Part shown: positions 1 to 6,253 of the stretch, piece after piece
Position numbering within the stretch: position 1 is the first letter of the stretch
How the letters are laid out: every line of letters starts with the position of its first letter
Source: MGBC120314 sp051880495
Lineage (GTDB): Bacteria; Bacillota; Clostridia; Lachnospirales; Lachnospiraceae
Length of the DNA: 16,420 nt
Direction: 5' to 3'
NCBI GenBank assembly: GCA_051880495.1
Contig: JBJEOB010000042.1
Location: 1-16,420 of the forward strand
Notes under the pieces: model-generated
Database searches by the model: none
Seen by the model: only the letters and a program-made list of their open reading frames with translations
What the model was told of the DNA's origin: nothing
Position numbers and translations under genes: made by a program

Positions 1-82
1 CAAGAATTTGCCGCATACCAGAGTCTTTCATCTGAGACCCATCGGTAAATACAACATCAAATCTTTCTTCTTTTTTCCCCAT
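1..82 (-). CDS. DUF6440-like small protein, N-terminal part only
   Basis: The gene enters the window at its left edge, so only the first 27 codons are present (MGKKEERFDVVFTDG...). GGAGG at 93-97 lies 10 nt before the ATG and supports this start. The visible segment resembles the N-terminus of small DUF6440 proteins, a family of about 60-80 residues with no known function. It follows the DUF4177 gene in the same direction by about 50 nt, so the two are probably co-transcribed. The family assignment rests on a short fragment recalled from memory; the reading frame and start are firm. Confidence 0.6.
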   Translation of the reverse strand, partial: MGKKEERFDVVFTDGSQMKDSGMRQIL

Positions 83-132
83 TTTCTAATATCCTCCATT
101 AAATATTTTTATATATTCCGATTTATCCATTT

Positions 133-303
133 CTACAGATTGGAAGTGATATCAATCTTTTTACGCTCATATGTAACTACAAGTCCGAATCCCATTGCCT
201 CATTTGGCGTTACAGCGATTACTCTCCACCCTTCACTTGCTAACTTATTCATTTCATTTTCAGCAACTTTAACCTTATAAGTTTCTACCTTGTATTCGTA
301 CAT
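133..303 (-). CDS. DUF4177 domain protein
   Basis: A 56-residue protein starting MYEYKVETYKV. The start is placed at this ATG rather than at an in-frame codon five residues upstream, because GGAGG at 312-316 sits 8 nt before it. The MYEYK opening, the central ASEGWRVIAV segment and the basic end are typical of DUF4177, a family of tiny soluble proteins of unknown function common in Bacillota. No signal peptide or membrane segment is visible. It lies 26 nt downstream of the TfoX N-domain gene on the same strand and is probably read from the same transcript. Function unknown. Confidence 0.8.
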   Translation of the reverse strand: MYEYKVETYKVKVAENEMNKLASEGWRVIAVTPNEAMGFGLVVTYERKKIDITSNL

Positions 304-329
304 ATCTCTTTCCTCCAAATTCTAATTGT

Positions 330-650
330 TTATTTCTTCTTTTTCGATTTTGGTGTTGGCAATTCATCATACATAATATTAAACAGGCCTGTCAAAAATT
401 CTTTATTATCAACCTCATCCACTAACAGCATTTCTTTTGCCCCCTCATAAGGAAACTCATAAGAAACTGTATGCATATAGGAAATTGCTGATTTTATTGG
501 CTTTACAAGTAATCTATCATCATAGATACCTCCAACAATCTTACCGCGATAGTAAATAATGAATTCTCCCATCATTGCTCGGTAAGTAATATCTTCTAAT
601 TCAGATAACTGTCTTAAAATGAATTGTAAATAATCTTTACTTGACGCCAT
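330..650 (-). CDS. TfoX/Sxy N-terminal domain protein, stand-alone
   Basis: A 106-residue protein matching the N-terminal domain of TfoX/Sxy: residues 1-95 include RAMMGEFIIYYRGKIVGG and DRLLVKP, followed by a lysine-rich tail (PKSKKKK). In gammaproteobacterial Sxy this domain is joined to a C-terminal domain and acts with CRP at competence promoters. In Bacillota the domain often occurs alone and its role is unknown. AGGTGGAG lies just before the ATG. A separate TfoX C-terminal-domain gene occurs at 8960-9217 in this window. The basic tail could aid nucleic acid binding, but that is inference. A regulator or DNA-associated protein is likely; I do not claim a competence role. Confidence 0.85.
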   Translation of the reverse strand: MASSKDYLQFILRQLSELEDITYRAMMGEFIIYYRGKIVGGIYDDRLLVKPIKSAISYMHTVSYEFPYEGAKEMLLVDEVDNKEFLTGLFNIMYDELPTPKSKKKK

Positions 651-726
651 AACTCCACCTCAAATCCCGACTTGTACTGATTTTTGTCCAGTCAATAGTT
701 AAGCCCTGAATAAACTGATGGTTCAC
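637..726 (-). pseudogene. Possible N-terminal fragment of a lost gene
   Basis: A 29-codon frame opens with GTG after AGAGGGG and contains LTIDWTKIS, then runs into the start of the TfoX-N gene in another frame and stops. The IDWxKI motif followed by a short linker resembles the N-terminus of some AAA-type ATP-binding proteins, so this may be a scar left by deletion of such a gene. The rest of the 651-868 interval shows no convincing gene. The evidence is a ribosome binding site and a short motif only, so chance is quite possible. Confidence 0.2.
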
Positions 727-868
727 ATTTACCCCTCTCTCTCATACGCATTCTAAAATTTTCTTGAACAAAACATTAATGCTACAAAAATATTGATTAT
801 TTGCGTTCCCTATAATTCAGAGAAAGCAGCCCTTGCGACACTTATTTATACATTAGTACTTCATCCTT

Positions 869-1411
869 TTACCGTTTATCTAACCACTGTTCCTTTGTAA
901 TATAGGTAAAATGCTCTGTTCTGACATCTCCCATCAATGCGCATGGTTTATTCTCTTCTGTATGATGGTAAATAAACCCACACTTTTCCATACAGCGTTT
1001 CGATTTCTCATTGCCATCATAATAAGCGCACCACAATGCCTCACATCCCAAATCTTTAAATGCATGCTCCTGCAATCTTCTTACTGCTTCAGGAATATAG
1101 CCCTTTCCCCAGAAAGGAACCCCAATCCAATAGCCCACTTCCATTTCGTCTTCTTTTGCAGTTGTATGAGTCTGTGACGATGGTAAAAGACCAATGCTGC
1201 CAATTGCAATATGATCTTCTTTAAGACATACCGCATATGTTTCTGGTGCTGATAAGACATTTTTTATGATTTCACGGCTGTTTTCAATACTGATATGAAC
1301 TGGCCAGCCGGCAACAGGACCAACTTCCGGGTCTTTAGCATATTTGAATAAGCTCTCCGCATCTTCCTCCTTCCAGGGGCGAAGTATTAATCTTTCTGTT
1401 GTAAATTCCAT
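869..1411 (-). CDS. GNAT N-acetyltransferase, RimJ/RimL type
   Basis: A 180-residue single-domain GNAT of the RimJ/RimL-like (Acetyltransf_3) group. The opening TTERLILRPWKEEDAESLF is the usual beta1-alpha1 of this group. Motif A for acetyl-CoA lies near residues 91-110 (VGYWIGVPFWGKGYIPEA), and CMEKCGFIYHH near 130-140 is the conserved GF strand. It transfers acetyl from acetyl-CoA to an amine on an unknown substrate, such as a protein N-terminus, aminoglycoside-like compound or peptide. GGAG precedes the ATG by about 5 nt. It lies 37 nt downstream of the VOC gene. It is the first of eight GNATs here and is not evidently a duplicate of any neighbour. Confidence 0.93.
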   Translation of the reverse strand: MEFTTERLILRPWKEEDAESLFKYAKDPEVGPVAGWPVHISIENSREIIKNVLSAPETYAVCLKEDHIAIGSIGLLPSSQTHTTAKEDEMEVGYWIGVPFWGKGYIPEAVRRLQEHAFKDLGCEALWCAYYDGNEKSKRCMEKCGFIYHHTEENKPCALMGDVRTEHFTYITKEQWLDKR

Positions 1412-1448
1412 AACTCCAATTCCTTTCCTATACTATCAAAGCTTCATT

Positions 1449-1907
1449 TTAGCGCATACATGCTTTTACAAATCTCATTGGCACATCCATACGTTCTGCC
1501 ACCTGTTCTGGAGTCATTCCCTCATCTAAAAAGCGCCTGCAGACAGCCTTTATATTCTCTCCCACTTCGATAATATACTTGTCCGGATCATAAAAGCGAA
1601 CCACACGCTGTCCCCAGGAATGCTCTTTGACTGGGTGAACATACTCAACGTCGTATTCTTCCAGTTTGTTTACAAACCTGTCAAAGTCATCTTCTTCAAA
1701 ATAAAGTTCAAAATTATTACCACCATAAGAAATGTTTTCTGTATCGATAAAATCTCTGTATGTTTCAGCCGTTTGGAGAGCTAAACCACCAGTTAATGTC
1801 TTATTTGCTCCAAAATCCATAATCACATGAAGACCCAATACTTTTTTGTAAAACTCGACCGCCTTATCTATATCTGTTACAACCAACATAGGATTTTTAA
1901 ATTTCAT
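1449..1907 (-). CDS. VOC/glyoxalase-bleomycin resistance fold protein with HTH-like tail
   Basis: A 152-residue vicinal-oxygen-chelate protein. The opening NPMLVVTDIDKAVEFYKKVL and the later SWGQRVVRFYDPDKYIIEVGE pattern mark the two beta-alpha-beta-beta-beta halves, which end near residue 117. The C-terminal 35 residues (AVCRRFLDEGMTPEQVAERM and on) form two predicted helices that look like a helix-turn-helix. The family covers glyoxalase I, extradiol dioxygenases and antibiotic-binding proteins. No substrate can be named from sequence, and the metal ligands are not obvious. GGGGGAT before the ATG is the ribosome binding site. The lineup with GNATs suggests detoxification, which is inference. 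Confidence 0.85.
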   Translation of the reverse strand: MKFKNPMLVVTDIDKAVEFYKKVLGLHVIMDFGANKTLTGGLALQTAETYRDFIDTENISYGGNNFELYFEEDDFDRFVNKLEEYDVEYVHPVKEHSWGQRVVRFYDPDKYIIEVGENIKAVCRRFLDEGMTPEQVAERMDVPMRFVKACMR

Positions 1908-1948
1908 TTTTCATATCCCCCAAAATATTTTTTTCATTTATCTTATCC

Positions 1949-2083
1949 TTACAAAATCACATTAACTACCCAATGCAAAATTGCAATTGAAGGCACACCA
2001 ATCTCGTCATCTGTATTGTAAAAAAGCATTCTCAACGCTCCAAAAATCGCGCCCAAAAGAAATGTTATCGCCACTTGTACCAT
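1949..2083 (-). pseudogene. Remnant resembling the last helices of a CPBP membrane protease
   Basis: A 44-codon frame on the minus strand encodes VQVAITFLLGAIFGALRM, then an acidic loop, then IAILHWVVNVIL, and stops. Two hydrophobic helices with an FxxGxxFG...R segment followed by an HxxxN pattern resemble the C-terminal end of CPBP (CAAX/Abi) intramembrane metalloproteases, where His and Asn in that position are conserved. The glutamate-rich first motif and the preceding helices are absent, and an in-frame stop lies nine codons upstream. There is no good ribosome binding site. It is best read as a decayed gene end in the 1908-2130 interval. A real small membrane peptide is the alternative. 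Confidence 0.35.
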
Positions 2084-2130
2084 AATACATTCAAAACTGT
2101 TTACGTTTTAACCCACATAAGCGTTTAGCT

Positions 2131-2616
2131 TTATAATTTATGCTTCATGACAATTTCTTCTTCTGTTTCACCTATTACTGTATTGACTTTTTGAAAACCC
2201 AGCTTTTCATATAACAACCTGGCAGGATTCGATTTCTGGACAGATAAAGAAACATATTGATATCCTTCTTCCCAAAGAATTTGCATCATGAACTGCAAAA
2301 GTTTTGTCCCTATTCCTTGTCCCCGGTATGGCTGATGAATTGCCAATGCCAACGAAGGAGTCTCATCATCAATATGTCCATAGTCATTCATAATCCTGGC
2401 CCAAATTGCTCCGACGATTTTCTGATCTACAACTGCTACCAATCCATAATCACTCTCCATACTCCCAAAATTTTTAAGATAAATCTGCAATTCCGGAGTC
2501 TGAATAATATCTTTTGGCGGTCTTTCCATTCCTTCAGGAATAAAAATAGCTTCATAAAGGAATTCCTCCAACACACTATATTCCTCTTCTTTTATTTTTC
2601 TAATTTCATACTTCAT
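2131..2616 (-). CDS. GNAT family N-acetyltransferase
   Basis: A 161-residue single-domain GNAT. The acetyl-CoA binding motif A is LALAIHQPYRGQGIGTKLL near residues 88-107, with the textbook RGQGIG loop; NPARLLYEKLGFQKVN near 130-145 is motif B with the conserved Tyr as likely general acid. The acceptor is unknown. Gene ends are firm. The ATG follows the next upstream GNAT by only 24 nt, with AAAGGATT nearby as a weak ribosome binding site, so the two are likely translated from one message. It shares little beyond the fold motifs with the other GNATs, which argues against recent tandem duplication. Confidence 0.95.
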   Translation of the reverse strand: MKYEIRKIKEEEYSVLEEFLYEAIFIPEGMERPPKDIIQTPELQIYLKNFGSMESDYGLVAVVDQKIVGAIWARIMNDYGHIDDETPSLALAIHQPYRGQGIGTKLLQFMMQILWEEGYQYVSLSVQKSNPARLLYEKLGFQKVNTVIGETEEEIVMKHKL

Positions 2617-2640
2617 TCACAATAATCCTTTCATCGATTA

Positions 2641-3195
2641 TCACAAAACTTCCCGAATCATTGAATACTCATTAAGTAAAGTCCCGTCTTTTAATCGGAT
2701 TGCATTGGGTTTCACTCCAGTTATTCTAAAGCCCATTTTTTCATACAATGCCCGTGCACGAGTATTTCCCTCTACAAATTCAAGTTCTATTTGTAATATA
2801 TTTTTGTTTTCTTCTGCTATATGTATTAACTCTTGTAATAATCTTGTTCCGATGCCTTGATTCCAAAATTCACTTAATAGCGCAATTGCAACACTTGCTC
2901 GATGTCTTGTTTTTATTCCCTTACTCCATGAAATCTGACAATTCCCGGCGACTCTTCCCTCAACCAAGCATACAAGCATGGCCTCATTGTCGGATTCGTT
3001 TATTCTATCAAACAAAGCCTTTTCACTTTCAACAGTATATTTACTACACTCCTCAGGATAACGTAAAATGAAATCTGTTTCACAGGCTGAAATATAGAGA
3101 TATTCTAACATACCCGGGATATCCTCATCCCTAGGACTACGAATTAACGCTTTTCTTCCATCTTTAAGTATATATTCGATATCTTTAATTACCAT
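2641..3195 (-). CDS. GNAT family N-acetyltransferase
   Basis: A 184-residue GNAT. It begins with a YILKDGRKALIRSPRDED strand-helix typical of the group often annotated as phosphinothricin- or ribosomal-protein-type acetyltransferases. Motif A is SEFWNQGIGTRLLQELI near residues 108-124, and NTRARALYEKMGF near 144-156 carries the conserved Tyr. GGAG lies 8 nt before the ATG. It is flanked by GNAT genes on both sides at 24 and 37 nt, on the same strand. The substrate cannot be inferred; small amines, antibiotics or protein N-termini are all possible for this fold. Confidence 0.95.
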   Translation of the reverse strand: MVIKDIEYILKDGRKALIRSPRDEDIPGMLEYLYISACETDFILRYPEECSKYTVESEKALFDRINESDNEAMLVCLVEGRVAGNCQISWSKGIKTRHRASVAIALLSEFWNQGIGTRLLQELIHIAEENKNILQIELEFVEGNTRARALYEKMGFRITGVKPNAIRLKDGTLLNEYSMIREVL

Positions 3196-3232
3196 AAGTC
3201 ACGCTCCAAACTTCTCATTTATATTCTTACAT

Positions 3233-3959
3233 TTATCTATTAATCTCTTCCACAAATGCTTCCGGTTTGACCGACAGTTCAGCCCACGCTGGATAGAAAC
3301 CACTTTTTATTGCATTTCTCGCCGAGCGAATATTAGACCATGCACAGCAATAAAATGGGACTCTTTTTCTGTCTAATGTTTCCATCACAAGCCTACTCGT
3401 AAGGGCTGCCGCAATTCCCTTCCTGCGGTATTCAGGCAAAACGTCAACGCCAATCTGCCACATATCGGCACAATCTTCTGAACATCCTGCCAGTCCAATC
3501 AGATTTCCGTTATCATAAGCACCTACACCTAGAATATCCAGTTCTTTTCTGTCTTTGCATAATGCATTGCTCCACTCAGGAAGATATAGATTACTAAAAT
3601 CCTCTTGCTCCAAAACTCGGATTTCATAATCACATAGCAAACATTTGACTTTGTTCACATCAGGCAGAAAATATTCCGCCATAAAGCACACTCTTTGTCC
3701 TGCCTCTTTCATACGACTGTCAAGCCAGTGAAGATTAGGCGTTTCGAAACAGTGAAAAAANNNNNNNNNNNNNNNNNNNNNNNNNNNNNNNNNNNNNNNN
3801 NNNNNNNNNNNNNNNNNNNNNNNNNNNNNNNNNNNNNNNNNNNNNNNNNNNNNNNNNNNNAATCACATTTTCCGTTTTCAGAAAGTCCTCAGCACAACAG
3901 TTCATATCTAATGCTGACTGCCTCATCGCTATATTTCTGATCTCATCGTTCGTAAACAT
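3233..3959 (-). CDS. GNAT family N-acetyltransferase, interrupted by an assembly gap
   Basis: One gene appears to cross the gap at 3761-3860. The N-terminal piece (33 codons, MFTNDEIRNIAMRQSALDMN) lies before the gap. After the gap the frame reads FHCFETPNLHWLDSR straight into the long C-terminal GNAT domain, with motif A VDVLPEYRRKGIAAALTSRL and NIRSARNAIKSGF. The start is the ATG at 3959, because GGAGG at 3971-3975 lies 11 nt upstream; two upstream in-frame ATGs are less well placed. With a 100-nt gap the halves are out of frame (727 nt), so the true gap length should be a multiple of three. This long-N-terminus GNAT type has no assigned substrate. Confidence 0.8.
3761..3860. other. Assembly gap of 100 N inside a GNAT gene
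   Basis: A run of exactly 100 N, the conventional length for a gap of unknown size. Whole codons of one GNAT gene end on both sides, so the missing sequence should be a multiple of three. Confidence 0.97.
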
Positions 3960-4030
3960 ATAAATTTCTGCCTCCATCACAATACTGCTCTCTTTTATTG
4001 ATACGAATTGGAATATTTATATCTCAATAT

Positions 4031-4498
4031 CTATCCGAAAATTTCTGATTCAAACCGTTTTCTATATACGCGAGAAGGTTCCCCATTAATATCCTTCATC
4101 ATTTGATAGAATTCACATCCATATTTTTCGTACAATCCTTCATGATTCGTTGAAATAAAAACTTCACTAACGTTCTCAAATTTTGCAATCCTTCCAATTT
4201 CAGCAAATAGCTTTCCCACATAATGATGCCCTCTTCTTTGCGGAAATGTATAAACCCATCCAATCCAAGGTGTCAGATCAGTTGGCTGAATATCATCTTT
4301 CTCTGCATAAGTGCAGTAAGACACCAGTTCATCATCATCTATAAGCAGCAATACTTTCACGTTTTCGCCCACATAGTCCTTAAGCTCTCCGCTCTTTAAC
4401 AACTTATATAAAAATTGACCGGCACTCCAATCGCTCTTTCCAATTTCCGCCAGCCAATATTCCTGTCGATCGCTTGCAAAATAATTTATTACTTCCAC
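4031..4498 (-). CDS. GNAT family N-acetyltransferase, GTG start
   Basis: A 155-residue GNAT-fold protein. The start is a GTG preceded by AAAGGAAG about 10 nt upstream. The acetyl-CoA loop is GWVYTFPQRRGHHYVGKLF near residues 80-98, where the usual QxxGxG is written RRGHHYVG. HEGLYEKYGCEFYQ near 119-132 is the motif B helix with Tyr. The EVFISTNHEGLYEKYG arrangement is common in a clostridial group of GNATs of unknown substrate. It lies about 70 nt downstream of the gap-interrupted GNAT in map order and 30 nt from the next GNAT. The glycine loop is slightly divergent, but activity is still expected. Confidence 0.9.
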   Translation of the reverse strand: MEVINYFASDRQEYWLAEIGKSDWSAGQFLYKLLKSGELKDYVGENVKVLLLIDDDELVSYCTYAEKDDIQPTDLTPWIGWVYTFPQRRGHHYVGKLFAEIGRIAKFENVSEVFISTNHEGLYEKYGCEFYQMMKDINGEPSRVYRKRFESEIFG

Positions 4499-4528
4499 GT
4501 AATTTTCACTTCCTTTCTACGGGCAATC

Positions 4529-5014
4529 TTACAGATCCAGTTTCATATAAATGGAAGTATCCATAGGACTGTCATTATAGCTTTCTATTTCATAAAATCC
4601 ATACCTCTTATACATATGGACTGCACTTTCTAAAAATGGAAGCGTGTCCAAAAGCATATGGGAATATCCAATTTCTCTGGCATCCTCTATGATTTTCCGA
4701 ATCAGATGATCTCCGATATGATTTCCCCTAAACTGCGGTCGGACATAAAGTCGTTTCATCTCACAATTTTGTTGATCAATTTTTCTCAATCCGATACAGC
4801 CAGCTACTTTTTCATCACAATAAGCCAGATACAACCTTCCATAAGGCTTCCCATACTTTATTTCCAAATGCTTTATTTCATCATCATAATGTTGAATATC
4901 CAGATATTTCTGAAAAGAAGGATCCCCTTCAATCAACATTTGTGTATATTCCGAAAATAACGCTTTTACTTCCTGCGGATAATCATATGCAGGTACAATC
5001 TGAATTTCTCTCAT
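4529..5014 (-). CDS. GNAT family N-acetyltransferase
   Basis: A 161-residue GNAT. Motif A is KRLYVRPQFRGNHIGDHLI near residues 87-105 with the loop RGNHIG, and AVHMYKRYGFYEIESY near 131-146 is motif B with Tyr. The layout resembles the many small GNATs with an N-terminal FSEYxxxL helix found in Bacillota and gut anaerobes. Substrate unknown. It lies about 90 nt downstream of the DUF434 gene on the same strand. That gap contains a short codon-like scar (see findings) and no terminator. Confidence 0.94.
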   Translation of the reverse strand: MREIQIVPAYDYPQEVKALFSEYTQMLIEGDPSFQKYLDIQHYDDEIKHLEIKYGKPYGRLYLAYCDEKVAGCIGLRKIDQQNCEMKRLYVRPQFRGNHIGDHLIRKIIEDAREIGYSHMLLDTLPFLESAVHMYKRYGFYEIESYNDSPMDTSIYMKLDL

Positions 5015-5104
5015 AACATAATCTCCATATCAATTTTATCAGTTTGTTATTCAATGGATAATCCCAGACGATATGCCTCATCAAGAGCAATAATTGAACC
5101 GTAA

Positions 5105-5824
5105 TCAAACCACTTCCCACACTTTAACAGGAACCACCTTCATCTTTTCTGCACATAACCGAGTCAGATTAAACCAGCTCTTACATTTGTCCAATATCAT
5201 AGCATCTGCTGTAATCACATACTCTTTCTCCTGCAGTGTCCGGTCAACATCATTGATCACTTGAATATCAAGTTCCATTGCATAATTTTCCCACACGTCT
5301 GCAATCAGATTCTTTAACTGTCCTGAATTTGATACAGGAGCGTCCAGATAGAAGACAGCTTTTTCAACTTTTATTTGTTCCAGTGAATCAGCAATTAGCC
5401 GGACAGCCTCCGGTGTAGCTTCAATCAAACGATAAGTTCCTCGCAATCCCGCCAAATCCCGTATGGTTCCATCCATACACTCGAGTAACAGAGATTGACA
5501 CAGTGCAATTTCCAAAGTAATGATCGTATTAAATCCATCAATATGAACCGTTTTTCCAATAAGCTCTTCTGCCACACATTCCTTTTCTTTCCGCAGATGA
5601 AGCTGTTCATCAGTGGAAATACTGCGCACTAAAGCCAGTCTTTGACGTTCCGACAAAAGAAAATGATTTCCTACAAACGTAGAAGCACTTTTTATAGAAT
5701 ATCCTTCATTTATCAAATACCGGATGTGACCGGAAGCCTTTTTTAATTTTAGTACAGAACATTCAGAAAAATCCTTTACATCACTTTCCACACTGCCCCT
5801 TTTCGACTGCTTCATCTGTTTCAT
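5105..5824 (-). CDS. DUF434/DUF5616 domain protein
   Basis: A 239-residue soluble protein of the DUF434 family. The N-terminal third has GHIRYLINEGYSIKSASTFV followed by FLLSERQRLALVRS, the conserved DUF434 pattern. The rest (VHIDGFNTIITLEIAL, AVFYLDAPVSNSG, YVITADAMILD) matches the companion DUF5616 region, with conserved acidic residues suggestive of a metal-dependent nuclease-like fold. That last point is inference. The start is the second of two close ATGs, because AGGGG at 5831-5835 lies 6 nt before it. A 10-bp direct repeat (TCTATCTCAA twice, 5838-5857) precedes the ribosome binding site. A weak promoter (TTGGCG, 16 bp, TAGATT) may lie upstream. No function is established for the family. 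Confidence 0.8.
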   Translation of the reverse strand: MKQMKQSKRGSVESDVKDFSECSVLKLKKASGHIRYLINEGYSIKSASTFVGNHFLLSERQRLALVRSISTDEQLHLRKEKECVAEELIGKTVHIDGFNTIITLEIALCQSLLLECMDGTIRDLAGLRGTYRLIEATPEAVRLIADSLEQIKVEKAVFYLDAPVSNSGQLKNLIADVWENYAMELDIQVINDVDRTLQEKEYVITADAMILDKCKSWFNLTRLCAEKMKVVPVKVWEVV

Positions 5825-5864
5825 CGCCATCCCCTACTCTATCTCAATCTATCTCAATTAAATA

Positions 5865-5893
5865 TTGCGCCAAGAACATATGTTTGTTATACT
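5865..5893 (+). promoter_or_regulatory. Promoter of the type I toxin mRNA
   Basis: Extended -10 element TGTTATACT (-10 hexamer TATACT at 5888-5893) with a weak -35 TTGCGC at 5865-5870, 17 bp apart. Transcription would start near 5900, exactly at the 10-nt arm AGATGCTACC that recurs inverted at the end of the module. Confidence 0.65.
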
Positions 5894-6005
5894 GTATTTA
5901 GATGCTACCATACTCGGTAGGCGGTTAGTCCTTCTCCAGAGGGACTGAACCCTCTGATTACATAGAACTCTCTATTGAGAAATCTTGAAAAGGAGGGCTT
6001 ACTCT

Positions 6006-6098
6006 ATGAGTGATTTTGAAATGTTATCTACTGTACTAATGATGCTCAGTATCATAGTTACTCTATTGATTGCATACATTAATCAAACAAAAAAGTAA
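6006..6098 (+). CDS. Holin-like type I toxin, 30 residues
   Basis: A 30-residue peptide with an acidic, short N-terminus (MSDFEMLSTV), one hydrophobic helix (LMMLSIIVTLLIAYI) and a polar basic end (NQTKK). This is the pattern of the putative holin-like toxins (Hol_Tox) of Bacillota type I toxin-antitoxin systems, which act in the cytoplasmic membrane. AGGAGG at 5991-5996 lies 9 nt before the ATG. It is the only plus-strand protein gene in the window. A structured leader of about 105 nt precedes it, and a convergent antisense RNA overlaps its 3' end, which supports a regulated toxin rather than a chance frame. Toxicity itself is not shown by sequence. Confidence 0.85.
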   Translation: MSDFEMLSTVLMMLSIIVTLLIAYINQTKK

Positions 6099-6130
6099 CC
6101 GCCCCAGTCCTCAGAAAACTTGGCGATTAC
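6089..6130 (-). terminator. Intrinsic terminator of the antitoxin RNA
   Basis: On the minus strand the 9-bp stem GTAATCGCC / GGCGGTTAC (6130-6122 and 6103-6095) has one U-G wobble and is followed directly by TTTTTT (6094-6089). On the plus strand the same position is a C-A mismatch and the T-run is missing, so the signal favours the antisense direction. Confidence 0.8.
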
Positions 6131-6183
6131 TTTCGTACAACTATAATTGAAACGGGCTAGCCGTCTATCGGTAGCATCTTTCT
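6089..6183 (-). ncRNA. Antisense antitoxin RNA
   Basis: A predicted RNA of about 95 nt, from a start about 7 nt after the -10 (near 6183) to a T-run at 6094-6089. It runs convergent to the toxin mRNA and overlaps the toxin's last codons and its whole 3' UTR. It has a near-consensus promoter and a good intrinsic terminator, and no open frame of note. The arrangement matches antisense antitoxins of type I systems in Bacillota (RatA-, SR4- and RCd-like). It likely pairs with the toxin mRNA 3' region to block translation or trigger decay. Ends are inferred, not measured. Confidence 0.75.
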
Positions 6184-6186
6184 AAA
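6156..6186 (+). terminator. Possible terminator of the toxin mRNA
   Basis: A hairpin GCTA(G)CCG / CGGTAGC with a five-base loop and one bulge, followed by ATCTTTCT. The T-run is short, so termination may be weak. Its right arm overlaps the 3' copy of the bounding inverted repeat. Confidence 0.4.
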
Positions 6187-6189
6187 GTA

Positions 6190-6218
6190 ATACTATCATT
6201 TCGCCTCATTTTTGTCAA
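6190..6218 (-). promoter_or_regulatory. Promoter of the antitoxin RNA
   Basis: A consensus -35 TTGACA (6218-6213), 17-bp spacer and -10 TAGTAT (6195-6190). It is clearly stronger than the toxin promoter, as expected for an antitoxin RNA kept in excess. Confidence 0.85.
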
Positions 6219-6253
6219 CTGACAATGCAAACATACATTCTATTCTCAATTAT

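Larger units (their letters stand above)
5900..6179. repeat. 10-bp inverted repeat bounding the toxin-antitoxin module
   Basis: AGATGCTACC at 5900-5909 and its perfect reverse complement GGTAGCATCT at 6170-6179. In a full-length toxin mRNA the 5' and 3' ends could pair, as in hok and AapA-type toxin mRNAs. A second long-range pair, GGCGGTTA (5920-5927) with TAACCGCC (6096-6103), covers the stop codon. A local hairpin, CAGAGGG/CCCTCTG (5937-5956), lies in the leader. Confidence 0.7.

Noticed and set aside
5838..5857. Tandem TCTATCTCAA repeat as an operator
   Set aside because: Two 10-bp copies next to a ribosome binding site can arise by slippage; there is no symmetry and no regulator nearby to connect to it.
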